A program made the translations under genes and the position numbers. The notes under the pieces were generated by a model, which was not told where the DNA came from, searched no databases, and worked only from the letters and a program-made list of their open reading frames with translations. This document shows positions 50,367 to 58,778 of a DNA stretch of 64,000 nt, piece after piece; the stretch's first letter is position 1; the number at the start of each line of letters is the position of its first letter. This DNA is from Gemmatimonadota bacterium (lineage in GTDB: Bacteria > Gemmatimonadota > Gemmatimonadetes > Longimicrobiales > Gaopeijiaceae): NCBI GenBank assembly GCA_028873815.1, contig JAPPNN010000008.1, positions 1 through 64,000 on the forward strand, given 5' to 3'.

Positions 50367-52808
50367 ATGAGAGGCCCGCAGACTTGCGTTCGCGTGGCGG
50401 CCGCGCTGGCCGCCACGGTCTGGGCCTGCGGTTGCGAGGAAAGGGCGACCGAACCCGCGACCCCGACCCCCGCCGCGCCGCGGCCGACCACGGTCACGGT
50501 CACGCCCTCGACCGCGCAGCTAGTCGCCTTGGGCGCAACGGTGCAGTTGGCCGCCGAGGTGCGCGACCAGAACGGCCAGCCCATGGAGGGGTCCACCGTG
50601 ACGTGGTCCAGCAGCGCAACTGCGGTAGCGACGGTGGACGCGGCCGGGCTGGTGACGGCCGTGGGCAACGGGACTGCCACGATTATCGCGACGGCGGGCT
50701 CGGCGTCGGGCACGGCAGCCGTGACGGTGGCGCAGGAAGTGAGCGCGGTCACGGTCACGCCATCGGCCGACACGCTGGTAGTGGGCGATACGCTCCGTCT
50801 GGTGGCCGAGGCCACCGACGCGAACGGCCACCCCGTGACGGGCGCCGAGTTCGTGTGGGCATCGAGCGACACCCTGTTGGCAACCGTCGACGCGACGGGT
50901 CTGGTGACGGGGGTTGGGGCCGGGGAAGTGGCGCTCACCGCCACATCGTCCGGCGTCGTGAGCCAGGCTGCTCTCACCGTCCTGGCCCGCGTATCGGCGA
51001 TGGTGACCGTCGAACCCGACAGCATCCTGTTCTCGGCTCTCGGGGACACCGTCCGGCTGGCGGCCGAAGTGCGCGATCAGGTCGGGCGCGTGATGGTCGG
51101 CGCCTCGCTATCCTGGGCCAGCGCGGACACGCTCGTCGCGTCGGTCGACTCGGCAGGGTTGGTAACCGCCGTTGGCAATGGCACGGCGAGGGTCACGGCA
51201 GCGGCGGACGAGGCTACTGCCCAGGCGCTCGTGACGGTGGTGCAATCCGCGCGATCGGTGGTCGTGACGCCGCCCACGGCCACGACAGCGGTCGGAGACA
51301 CCCTGCGGTTGGTTGCCGAGGCGTTCGACGCGAACGCTCACCCGCTCGAAGGCGCCGAGTTCAACTGGTCGACGAGCGATCCGTCCGTAGCCCGCGTGGA
51401 CGGGACGGGGCTCGTGCTCGGCATCGCCGAAGGTACGGCGACGATCGCCGCCGTCACCGGGGGCGTACGCGGCACCGCGGACGTCACCGTGGCCAATCCC
51501 CCTCCGAAACCGGGCCCCGGCGTCAACATCTTCGATTTCCCCATCCGCGCCGTGGCCGTTGGGGGGATGTGGGGAACGACCCGGCGCGTGGCCCAGCGTT
51601 GGGAGGACCAAGGCCAACAGGGGTCTCTCATCCCACTTGAGTTCATCGATTGGCTTCGCAGCCTGCACGTCAACTGGGTGCTGATCTCGGTGGCGCTGCA
51701 CTACGAAGACAGCATGGACAGCACAGTCTCCCGGGAAACCGACCGAAACCGTCAGATTCCGACTTGGCGTGACGAGACGCTCCGACAAACCATCCGCGAG
51801 TTCCGCGAACACGGGTTCGAGGTCTACATGACCCTGGCGTTCCAGGCTCATGAGGCGGAAACGTCCTCCCGGCCGGTCTACCGCTGGCAGCTTGGGGATC
51901 CGGCACCTCCGCATACGGGCGGCGTGCCGCCGGACGTGACAAAGGGGTTGATCGCCCCCGAAAACTGGCCATGGCGGCCGGATCATCCGGATCACGAGCG
52001 GTTCGTCGCCGAATTCTGGGAGACGTATACCGTGCAGGCCGAGCACTTCGCGGCCATAGGGGAGGATGAGGGCGTCGCTCTGTTCTCGCTCGGGACCGAG
52101 ACAGATCGGCTGTTTCGCTCGCGCCCCGACCACCATGAGCCAAGTCGCCCGAATTCCGGGTACTACACGAACGATTTCGGGGACGAACTGCGGACTATGG
52201 TGGACCGCGTGCGTGCGGTCTACTCCGGGCGACTAACGTACGACATGAGCTCCACAACGCTCCGGTTCTCGGGCCACTTCGGACGGGGATCCGGCGCAGG
52301 CCATCTCTGGGAGGATCTCGACCTCGACATCGTGGGGATCAGCGCATGGTTCCCGCTCACGTCGGCCCCCCCTGCTACCGTCTCGAGTGTCCTGGAACTG
52401 CGAGGGAGCTACGAGGCCATTTTCAGGGACCACCTGCGTCCGCTTGCCGACCGGAATCCGGGGCGGGCCATTGTCTTTCTGGAATACGGGGCCATCGATC
52501 TGGTCGAAGCTCCGGCGAATCCGGGCGACCCCACAAGGCAGAGGGAACTCGCGACGCTGGTCGATGAGAATCGGAACGGGCTGGATGATGGCGAAGAGAC
52601 CCAAGCCAACATTTTCAAGGCCTTTTTCGAGGTCAGCGATGCCCATCCAGGCCTCGTGAACGGAGCCTTCTTCTGGGACAACTGGATCGCGACGAATGCG
52701 ATGTGGGTCGAAATCCTGGGTGACAAGCGGACCTATTCGTTCCGCGGCAAGCTGGCGGAGGCCGTGGTGAGGGACGTTTACGGTCGCTGGGCGAGAGGGG
52801 GCCGCTGA
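50367..52808 (+). CDS. Big_2-tethered GH113-like glycoside hydrolase lipoprotein
   Basis: An 813-residue lipoprotein (hydrophobic start, C21 or C23 in VWACGCEE). Four Big_2 immunoglobulin-like domains at about 41-122, 126-206, 210-292 and 296-377 share units such as TWSSSATAVATVDAAGLVTA. The C-terminal ~430 residues form a TIM-barrel glycosidase resembling GH113 endo-beta-mannanases: FSLGTETDRLF with candidate acid/base E578 and IVFLEYGAID with candidate nucleophile E706. The domain likely faces outward and cleaves plant- or algal-type beta-mannan or a related glycan; family assignment is moderate. Neighbour of a GH12 enzyme with the same tether type. Confidence 0.82.
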   Translation: MRGPQTCVRVAAALAATVWACGCEERATEPATPTPAAPRPTTVTVTPSTAQLVALGATVQLAAEVRDQNGQPMEGSTVTWSSSATAVATVDAAGLVTAVGNGTATIIATAGSASGTAAVTVAQEVSAVTVTPSADTLVVGDTLRLVAEATDANGHPVTGAEFVWASSDTLLATVDATGLVTGVGAGEVALTATSSGVVSQAALTVLARVSAMVTVEPDSILFSALGDTVRLAAEVRDQVGRVMVGASLSWASADTLVASVDSAGLVTAVGNGTARVTAAADEATAQALVTVVQSARSVVVTPPTATTAVGDTLRLVAEAFDANAHPLEGAEFNWSTSDPSVARVDGTGLVLGIAEGTATIAAVTGGVRGTADVTVANPPPKPGPGVNIFDFPIRAVAVGGMWGTTRRVAQRWEDQGQQGSLIPLEFIDWLRSLHVNWVLISVALHYEDSMDSTVSRETDRNRQIPTWRDETLRQTIREFREHGFEVYMTLAFQAHEAETSSRPVYRWQLGDPAPPHTGGVPPDVTKGLIAPENWPWRPDHPDHERFVAEFWETYTVQAEHFAAIGEDEGVALFSLGTETDRLFRSRPDHHEPSRPNSGYYTNDFGDELRTMVDRVRAVYSGRLTYDMSSTTLRFSGHFGRGSGAGHLWEDLDLDIVGISAWFPLTSAPPATVSSVLELRGSYEAIFRDHLRPLADRNPGRAIVFLEYGAIDLVEAPANPGDPTRQRELATLVDENRNGLDDGEETQANIFKAFFEVSDAHPGLVNGAFFWDNWIATNAMWVEILGDKRTYSFRGKLAEAVVRDVYGRWARGGR

Positions 52809-52854
52809 GCGAGAGGGGGCCGCTGAGTTCCACTTGGGCGCTGGCCGCCGGGAA

Positions 52855-54012
52855 TCAGGGCGAGCGGGATGATCCTCCCACGGCCTCCAACGACAGGATC
52901 CTCCGCACCAGTTCGGTCTGGCTTGTGATCCCCATCTTGCGATAGCTGTGCTTAAGATGCACCCGGACGGTACCCTGCGTCACGCCCAGCGTCCGCGCGG
53001 TCCCGGCCACGGTCTGGCCGGAGGCCAGGGCCGCCGCCACACGGCTCTGGGCAGGCGTCAACCCGAACACTTCAGCCGGTAACGACGGATCTATCCGGGG
53101 CCGGCTCAGCGGGTCGACAACCAGCACCAGCGCGCCGACTTCCCGGGCAAGATGATCCGTACTCAGTTCCCGCACCGGCTGGATCTCGAGGACGAGCGGC
53201 GCTCCAGCCTCCGGGCGCGTGACCTTCATCGAGCCTCCGGCGCCCTGACGGCCGTACGGGGGCAGCGCGCGCCCGAGCAGGCGCTTTAGCTCGGCGTCTT
53301 CCCGTGGAGCCTCCGCGGCCAACACGCCGCCCTCGTCGGTGAGTCCATCGCGCTTGAGAAGGAGACGCCGGGCGCGGTCGTTCGCCTCGACGATGCGCCC
53401 GTGACGGTCCAGTTGGATGATCCCCGAGCGTCGGTTGTCGAGCAGTTGGGCGGACGAAGCTCCCAGCGCCCTCGCATCGGCCAGCGCCCGCCGGACGCGC
53501 GCAAACTGGCGTATGTGCGGCGCGAGGCGCCGGATCACCTGGATCTGATCGTACCCCCAGCCGCCGGGTTCCATGGAGTCGGCGAAGGACCACAGGATCA
53601 GATACCCGTCCAACCCGTCGAGCACCATGTAGAGGCCGTTCTGCGACCTGGTGAGGCGCCGGAACTCGTTGTACACCGGCGAGGTCTTCTTCTCCTCGTC
53701 GGTGTAGAAATCGGATTTGAGGACCAACTCACCGTCGCGAAGGCCGTGCAGGCGGGGAACGGCTTCATCCCGATCCCAGTAGTCGCTGTAATACGAGCGC
53801 TCCCAGTCCACGCGACGTTCCGCACCCGCAAAGGACCGTGTCAGGAAGACGGCCGGCGCGGCCCCCCTGTGCGCGTCTCCGTACCCCAGGCTATGGCCGC
53901 TCGCGCGGGTCAGGTCGTTGACGGAGGCGGCCGCCGAGACCCACGTCGCATCGGCGAGCGCCGCCCTGTGCAGCAACGCCAACGTCCGCTCGAACTCGTC
54001 CTGCGCAGTCAT
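52855..54012 (-). CDS. PAS-LuxR type transcriptional regulator
   Basis: A 385-residue paralogue of the regulator at 34350. Shared features include DEEKKTSPVYNE, RSQNGLYMVLDG, SFADSMEPGGWGYDQIQVI and the PAS-like RSGIIQLDRHGRIVEANDRA. The LuxR helix-turn-helix is at about 315-375 (FGLTPAQSRVAAALASGQTV ... GTVRVHLKHSYRKMG). It sits between two Big_2-tethered glycosidases and probably controls them. Transcribed leftward, convergent with the GH113-like gene. Confidence 0.86.
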   Translation of the reverse strand: MTAQDEFERTLALLHRAALADATWVSAAASVNDLTRASGHSLGYGDAHRGAAPAVFLTRSFAGAERRVDWERSYYSDYWDRDEAVPRLHGLRDGELVLKSDFYTDEEKKTSPVYNEFRRLTRSQNGLYMVLDGLDGYLILWSFADSMEPGGWGYDQIQVIRRLAPHIRQFARVRRALADARALGASSAQLLDNRRSGIIQLDRHGRIVEANDRARRLLLKRDGLTDEGGVLAAEAPREDAELKRLLGRALPPYGRQGAGGSMKVTRPEAGAPLVLEIQPVRELSTDHLAREVGALVLVVDPLSRPRIDPSLPAEVFGLTPAQSRVAAALASGQTVAGTARTLGVTQGTVRVHLKHSYRKMGITSQTELVRRILSLEAVGGSSRSP

Positions 54013-54374
54013 CTCGTGTTCGGCTCACACCTGTCGTGCGCGTAACGGCTTGGGAGACCCCGACCTGACTCGATGTGATATGCCGGGGCGCGCGAGCGCC
54101 AGTGTCATACCCTGAATTGGGTAGTCAGCGGGTGAGAGTACGCACTCCAGGCAGACTCCACTCCGGCGGCCGGGCGCCCGGGAACACCACATCCGTAGGC
54201 CGGGGACTACCCCATTTGAGCAATTGCGAGCCTTCGGCGACTCGCTGAGTCTGAGACCGTGGTCATCGGGACGATCCCTGTCCACACGGTGGCCGTCGGT
54301 GGTACGGGGCGCGCGTGCCCGTCGCGGAGCACGCCGACAGCCGGTAATGACGACTGCGGTACGCTCTGTGGACC
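54013..54374. promoter_or_regulatory. Divergent control region between LuxR regulator and GH12 gene
   Basis: TACCCTGAATTGGGTA (54108-54123) is a perfect five-base inverted repeat with a six-base spacer and lies 96 bases before the LuxR start. TACCCCATTTGAG (54208-54220) begins the block shared with the GH113-like upstream region. Both fit sites for the LuxR protein acting on itself and on GH12. No sigma-70 boxes stand out. Confidence 0.55.
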
Positions 54375-55811
54375 ATGGCGGGGGAGGGCTGTTTGGCTTC
54401 GGAAACAACGTCACGCACGGCCGGCGCGACCTCGTTCCGCTTCATGCCAATCCCACTGCTGTTGGCCTGTGGCGGCGGTGATGGTCCCGCGGAGTCGCCG
54501 ACAGCGCCTGCCCGTCCCGATCCCGTGGCGACCTCGATCACCATTTCACCGGAAGCCGCAACCCTCGGGGCCCTGGGAGAAACCGCGCAGCTCAGGGCGC
54601 AGGTACTCGACCAGAACGGACGGGCCATGGCCGGCACGACGGTGACGTGGTCGTCGAACGACGATTCAGTGGCAACCGTGACGGACGGGGGCCTGGTTAC
54701 GGCGATAGCCAACGGCAGTGCAAGCGTGATGGCGGCCGCCGCAAGCCTCACGGCCGAAGCCGCGATCACGGTAGCGCAGCAGGTGGCGCAGGTGCAGGTC
54801 TCGCCGGCGGTGGACACCTTGGTCGCTCTCGAGGACACTCTGCAGTTGTCGGCTGCCGCGATGGACCCGAACCAGCATCGCGTACCGGGCGTCGCTTTCA
54901 CGTGGGAATCGAACGACACAACGATCGCGAGCGTCGACTCCATCGGAGTGGTGCGAGCGGTCGGCGTGGGAAGCGCCACGATCACGGCGGTCGCGGACTC
55001 CGTGTCGGGCACGGCCCAAGTGACGATTCCTGGTCCTGCTCCGTTCGATCCGACGCCTCCGCCCTCGGATCCGACACCGGTCGTGTCGGACGATGAGGCT
55101 TGCAAAGGCTGGGAGAATTGGTTCGTGGGAGACTATCGCTACTCCAACAACGTCTGGAACCGGCAGGATACGACGGACTACGAGCAGTGCATCCTGCGCA
55201 GGACCCTTCCCGGCGGGAAGGTGGAGTACGGTTGGCGCTGGCGCTGGCCGGTACGAGAGGGCCGCGTGAAGGGATATCCGGAGGTCGTATACGGCCGCAA
55301 GCCTTGGAGTCGCGTTTCTACGACCTCGGAACTGCCGAAGCAGATTGGCGCCGTCGAACGCCTTGAAGTCGACTACGAGGCGTATCTCATGGCTGAAGGA
55401 CGATACAATCTGTCGTTCGACTTCTGGATCACTCGAGACAACCCGCCCAGCGAATCCGGCATCTCCCACGAGATCATGATCTGGATGGACCACGACTCCG
55501 CGCCTGCCGCTCCACAGTACTATGTCGGACCCGTGAGACTCGATGGCGCCTTGTGGGACCTGTACGTCTGGCCGGATCGGGTTTGGCGCGACTCCGCGGG
55601 AGCGACGAGATACGTCGCCGATTTCATCGCCTTCCTGAGGCACGAAGATCAGTACGTCGGTTCCGTCGACCTACTGGCGTTCTTCCAGTACTTGGTAGAC
55701 AAGGAATATGTGCCGGCCCACCACTATTTTACCGCCATAGAGTTCGGTAATGAGGCGAGGAGTGGCACCGGCGAACTCTGGCTAAAGAGGTTCGAGGTCC
55801 ACAAACGCTGA
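54375..55811 (+). CDS. Big_2-tethered GH12 endoglucanase/xyloglucanase
   Basis: A 478-residue protein. Signal region FRFMPIPLLLACGGG with lipobox LLAC (C32); the N-terminal 23 residues are atypical and the true start may differ. Two Big_2 domains (about 51-131 and 134-218) and a Pro-rich linker lead to a GH12 domain: GYPEVVYGRKPW, HEIMIWMDHDSAP with nucleophile E366, and FGNEARSGTGELWLKRFEV with acid/base E460. GH12 enzymes cleave beta-1,4-glucan or xyloglucan. Surface-exposed glycan degradation controlled by the neighbouring LuxR gene is inference. Confidence 0.88.
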   Translation: MAGEGCLASETTSRTAGATSFRFMPIPLLLACGGGDGPAESPTAPARPDPVATSITISPEAATLGALGETAQLRAQVLDQNGRAMAGTTVTWSSNDDSVATVTDGGLVTAIANGSASVMAAAASLTAEAAITVAQQVAQVQVSPAVDTLVALEDTLQLSAAAMDPNQHRVPGVAFTWESNDTTIASVDSIGVVRAVGVGSATITAVADSVSGTAQVTIPGPAPFDPTPPPSDPTPVVSDDEACKGWENWFVGDYRYSNNVWNRQDTTDYEQCILRRTLPGGKVEYGWRWRWPVREGRVKGYPEVVYGRKPWSRVSTTSELPKQIGAVERLEVDYEAYLMAEGRYNLSFDFWITRDNPPSESGISHEIMIWMDHDSAPAAPQYYVGPVRLDGALWDLYVWPDRVWRDSAGATRYVADFIAFLRHEDQYVGSVDLLAFFQYLVDKEYVPAHHYFTAIEFGNEARSGTGELWLKRFEVHKR

Positions 55812-55989
55812 TCGGCGCATCCAGGCGGGAGTCGTGGGTAACGCGGGGACTCGTCGTCGGCGACGAACGCCGGTCCGTGTCTCCGTCCAGCGTCGCGGAG
55901 CCGCCGGGCCCGGAGCGTGACACATACACGGCTATAGCATGGACGAAACGTATACGCAGACCTTATTTTCGTGTCGGTAGGATGAATTA
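55812..55989 (+). promoter_or_regulatory. Upstream region of the hybrid kinase gene
   Basis: About 180 bases with a local A/T-rich tail (55970-55989, ttcgtgtcggtaggatgaat-like) unlike its surroundings. AGGA lies 8 bases before the ATG. A promoter is probably here, but no box pair is clear. Confidence 0.35.
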
Positions 55990-58356
55990 ATGCGGATTCC
56001 GACACTTTCACGTTCAAAACCTATGGGCCATGTCGAAGAACTGAGGCGTGAGAACCGGGCGCTCAAGGACCGCTTCGCCCGGCTGAGCGGCGCGGTGCTG
56101 CGCATCAGTTCGAGCCTCGATCTGGACACGGTGCTCCGGGAGGCAATCGACGGCGCGCGGGCGCTGACCGGCAGCCGCAAGGGCATCATCACGACGATCG
56201 ACGGACACGGCCGGCTCGCGGACTTCCTGAGCTCGGGTTTCACGCCCGAAGTACTCCAGGAGCTGGTGGTGTGGCCCGAAGGCCCCCGGTTCTTCGAGCA
56301 TCTCCGGAATCTTTCCGAACCGTTCCGCCAGGCGGATGTGCCCGCCTACCTGACCTCTCTGGATCTGCCCGTGGCTCCGTGGTTCACGAAGACGATGCAG
56401 GGCGCCCCGATGCACCACCGCGGCGAGCATCTCGGCCATTTCTTCCTCGGCGACAAGGAGAACGACGAGGCGTTCACGGACGAGGACGAGGAGATCATGG
56501 TGCTGTTCGCCTCGCAGGCCGCGGCTGCGATCGCAAACGCGCGCACGCACCGCGACGTGCAACGCGCACGGGCCGACCTCGAAGCCCTGGTCGAGACCTC
56601 GCCGGTCGGCGTAGTGGTGTTCGACCCCGGAACCGGCCGGATCGCGTCGGTCAACCGCGAGGCGCACCGCATGGCCGAGGCGATCCGCACGCCGGGCTCT
56701 CCGCCGGAGCAGCTCCTGGAGGTGATGACGGGGCGGCGTGAGGACGGGCGCGAGTTCTCGCTGGCGGACATCCCCCTCGCCCGGCACCTGGAGAACGCCA
56801 AGGGGGTGCGGGCCGAAGAGATCGAGCTCTCGGTGCCCGATGGCCGGAGCGTGCGGATGCTGATCAACGTGACGCCGCTCCATGCTGAGGACTCCGGCGA
56901 GGTCATCTCCGTCGTCGTCACGATGCAGGACCTGGCTCCGTTCGACGAACTGGAGCGTCAGCGGGCCGACTTCCTGAGGTTGGTGAGCCACGAGCTGCGC
57001 GCCCCGCTCGCCTCGATCAAGGGCTCGGCCGGGAGCGTGCTCGAGGCTTCGCCGCCCGCGTCCCGCGCGGAGATGGTCGAGTTCTTCCGCCTCATCAACG
57101 GGCAGGCGAACCACATGCGGGGTCTCGTCGCGAACCTGTTGGACGCGGGAAGCATCGAGGCGGGCACGCTCACCGTGGCGCCCGAGCCCACAAGCGTGAC
57201 CGCGCTCGTCGACCGGGCCCGCACGACGTTCCTGAGCGGGGGGAGCCGGAACCCCGTGCTCGTCGATCTGCCGCCGGATCTTCCCGGCGCGATGGCCGAC
57301 CGCGAGCGCATCGAGCAGGTGCTGAACAACCTGTTCTCGAACGCGGCCCGCCACGCGCCCGAGACGTCGCCGATCCGGGTCGAGGCGGCGCGCGACGGCA
57401 TGCACGTCGCGATCTCGGTCAGCGACGAGGGGCCGGGGATCCCGCCCGACGAGCTACCGCGCCTCTTCCGCAAGCGTCCCGGCCTCATGGGAGGCACCGG
57501 GCTCGGACTGTCGATCTGCAAGGGTCTCGTCGAGGCGCACGGCGGCCGCATTAGGGCCGAGAGCCGGGGCCCGGGGCTCGGTGCGCGCTTCACCTTCACG
57601 CTCCCGGTGGCCGCGGATACGGTCGAGGCCGTCCACGCGAGTGGCCGCGTGCGGGCCGCCCCGGACGGGCGGGCCCGCGTTCTGGTGGTCGACGACGATC
57701 CCCAGATGCTGCGCTTCGTCCGCGACGCGCTCGGCGCGGCGGGCTTCACGCCGCTCGCGACCGGCGACCCGCGCGAGCTGTCGCACCTGCTCGAGACCGA
57801 GCGGCCCGATCTCGTCCTTCTCGACCTGATCCTTCCCGGCACGGACGGCATCGAGCTGATGAAGCGCATCCCCGACCTCTCCGACCTGCCGGTGATTTTC
57901 ATATCCGGCTACGGCAACGACGAGACCATCGCCAAGGCGCTCGAACTCGGGGCGGCCGACTACATCGTCAAGCCGTTTTCGCCCACCGAACTGGCGGCGC
58001 GGGTGCGTGCGGCGCTCAGGCGGCAGGCCGAGCCCGAGATCTTCGCACTCGGCGAACTCCGGATCTCGTACGACCGGCGGCGGGTGACGTTGGCGGATCG
58101 CAAGCTCAAGCTGACCGCCAAGGAGTATGACCTGCTCAGCGTGCTCTCGCGCAACGCGGGACGCGTGATGACCTACGAGGCGCTCCTGCGCCAGGTGTGG
58201 AACCGGCGCGGCGGGGGCAGACCCGGGCCGGTACGAACGTACGTGAGAAAGCTCCGCCACAAGCTCGGCGATGACGCGGCCGATCCCTCATACATCCTCA
58301 CCGAGCGCGCGGTAGGCTACCGCATGGCCGAGCCGGGTACCGGCGAGAACTTGTAA
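55990..58356 (+). CDS. Fused GAF-PAS histidine kinase and OmpR-type response regulator
   Basis: A 788-residue soluble protein holding a whole two-component pathway. GAF domain (about 30-190), PAS (about 195-320), HisKA with phospho-acceptor H334 (RLVSHELRAPLASIKGS), HATPase (about 435-545: NNLFSNAARHAP, DEGPGIPPDE, GGTGLGLSICKGLV), receiver (about 562-680: VLVVDDDPQML, phospho-acceptor D612 in LLDLILPGTDG, KPFS lysine), and a C-terminal winged helix (about 690-782: LTAKEYDLLSVLSRNAGRVM ... RTYVRKLRHKLGD). No membrane segment, so the signal is cytoplasmic. As a one-chain kinase-to-DNA relay it needs no partner. Targets unknown. Met12 is an alternative start. Confidence 0.93.
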   Translation: MRIPTLSRSKPMGHVEELRRENRALKDRFARLSGAVLRISSSLDLDTVLREAIDGARALTGSRKGIITTIDGHGRLADFLSSGFTPEVLQELVVWPEGPRFFEHLRNLSEPFRQADVPAYLTSLDLPVAPWFTKTMQGAPMHHRGEHLGHFFLGDKENDEAFTDEDEEIMVLFASQAAAAIANARTHRDVQRARADLEALVETSPVGVVVFDPGTGRIASVNREAHRMAEAIRTPGSPPEQLLEVMTGRREDGREFSLADIPLARHLENAKGVRAEEIELSVPDGRSVRMLINVTPLHAEDSGEVISVVVTMQDLAPFDELERQRADFLRLVSHELRAPLASIKGSAGSVLEASPPASRAEMVEFFRLINGQANHMRGLVANLLDAGSIEAGTLTVAPEPTSVTALVDRARTTFLSGGSRNPVLVDLPPDLPGAMADRERIEQVLNNLFSNAARHAPETSPIRVEAARDGMHVAISVSDEGPGIPPDELPRLFRKRPGLMGGTGLGLSICKGLVEAHGGRIRAESRGPGLGARFTFTLPVAADTVEAVHASGRVRAAPDGRARVLVVDDDPQMLRFVRDALGAAGFTPLATGDPRELSHLLETERPDLVLLDLILPGTDGIELMKRIPDLSDLPVIFISGYGNDETIAKALELGAADYIVKPFSPTELAARVRAALRRQAEPEIFALGELRISYDRRRVTLADRKLKLTAKEYDLLSVLSRNAGRVMTYEALLRQVWNRRGGGRPGPVRTYVRKLRHKLGDDAADPSYILTERAVGYRMAEPGTGENL

Positions 58357-58778
58357 CCCCAGGCCGGTTCCGGTCCTCCAACGGCTCCTCCACAGCGCGT
58401 ATCGGGAGTGACTCCGCGCGATACACGGTACCGACACGAGAATCGTGCATTTGTACACGTCCGGTCCACAAAAAAAACGCTATCTTCATAAAGACCGTGC
58501 GACCACCGAAATCGAGTTCGAGAGTTCGGGCCCCGTCCGGCGTGTCATCACGGAAGACGTGGCAGTGGTCTACCGGCTCGGCGTCCCGATCGCTGTTCGC
58601 AGGGGATGGAGCAGGCCCTTATCGCCGAACTGGGCGACCATGCGGAAGCGTCCTGCATGTGGGTCGAGCCCCGGAGACAGCTACGTCGTGATCATCATAC
58701 CACACCACGGATCGAAGAACGGGAGTTCATCGCACAAAAGCGCTTTGAGTTTGTGAATTCGCTTGCCTAGGAGTGGAC
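58357..58778 (+). other. Gap before the MBL gene with a doubtful small frame
   Basis: A frame from a GTG at 58445 to 58756 would encode about 103 residues ending SYVVIIIPHHGSKNGSS, reminiscent of the late PHHGS motif of MBL proteins, but the rest is unlike any protein and has no ribosome-binding site. An A8 run (58470-58477) is followed by CGCTATCTTC. I regard this as a promoter region and possible decayed gene at the edge of the low-GC insert. Confidence 0.35.

Noticed and set aside
58445-58756. 103-codon frame ending in a PHHGS-like motif
   Set aside because: No ribosome site, no coherent fold and a similar motif in the true MBL gene just downstream; kept only as a possible decayed fragment.
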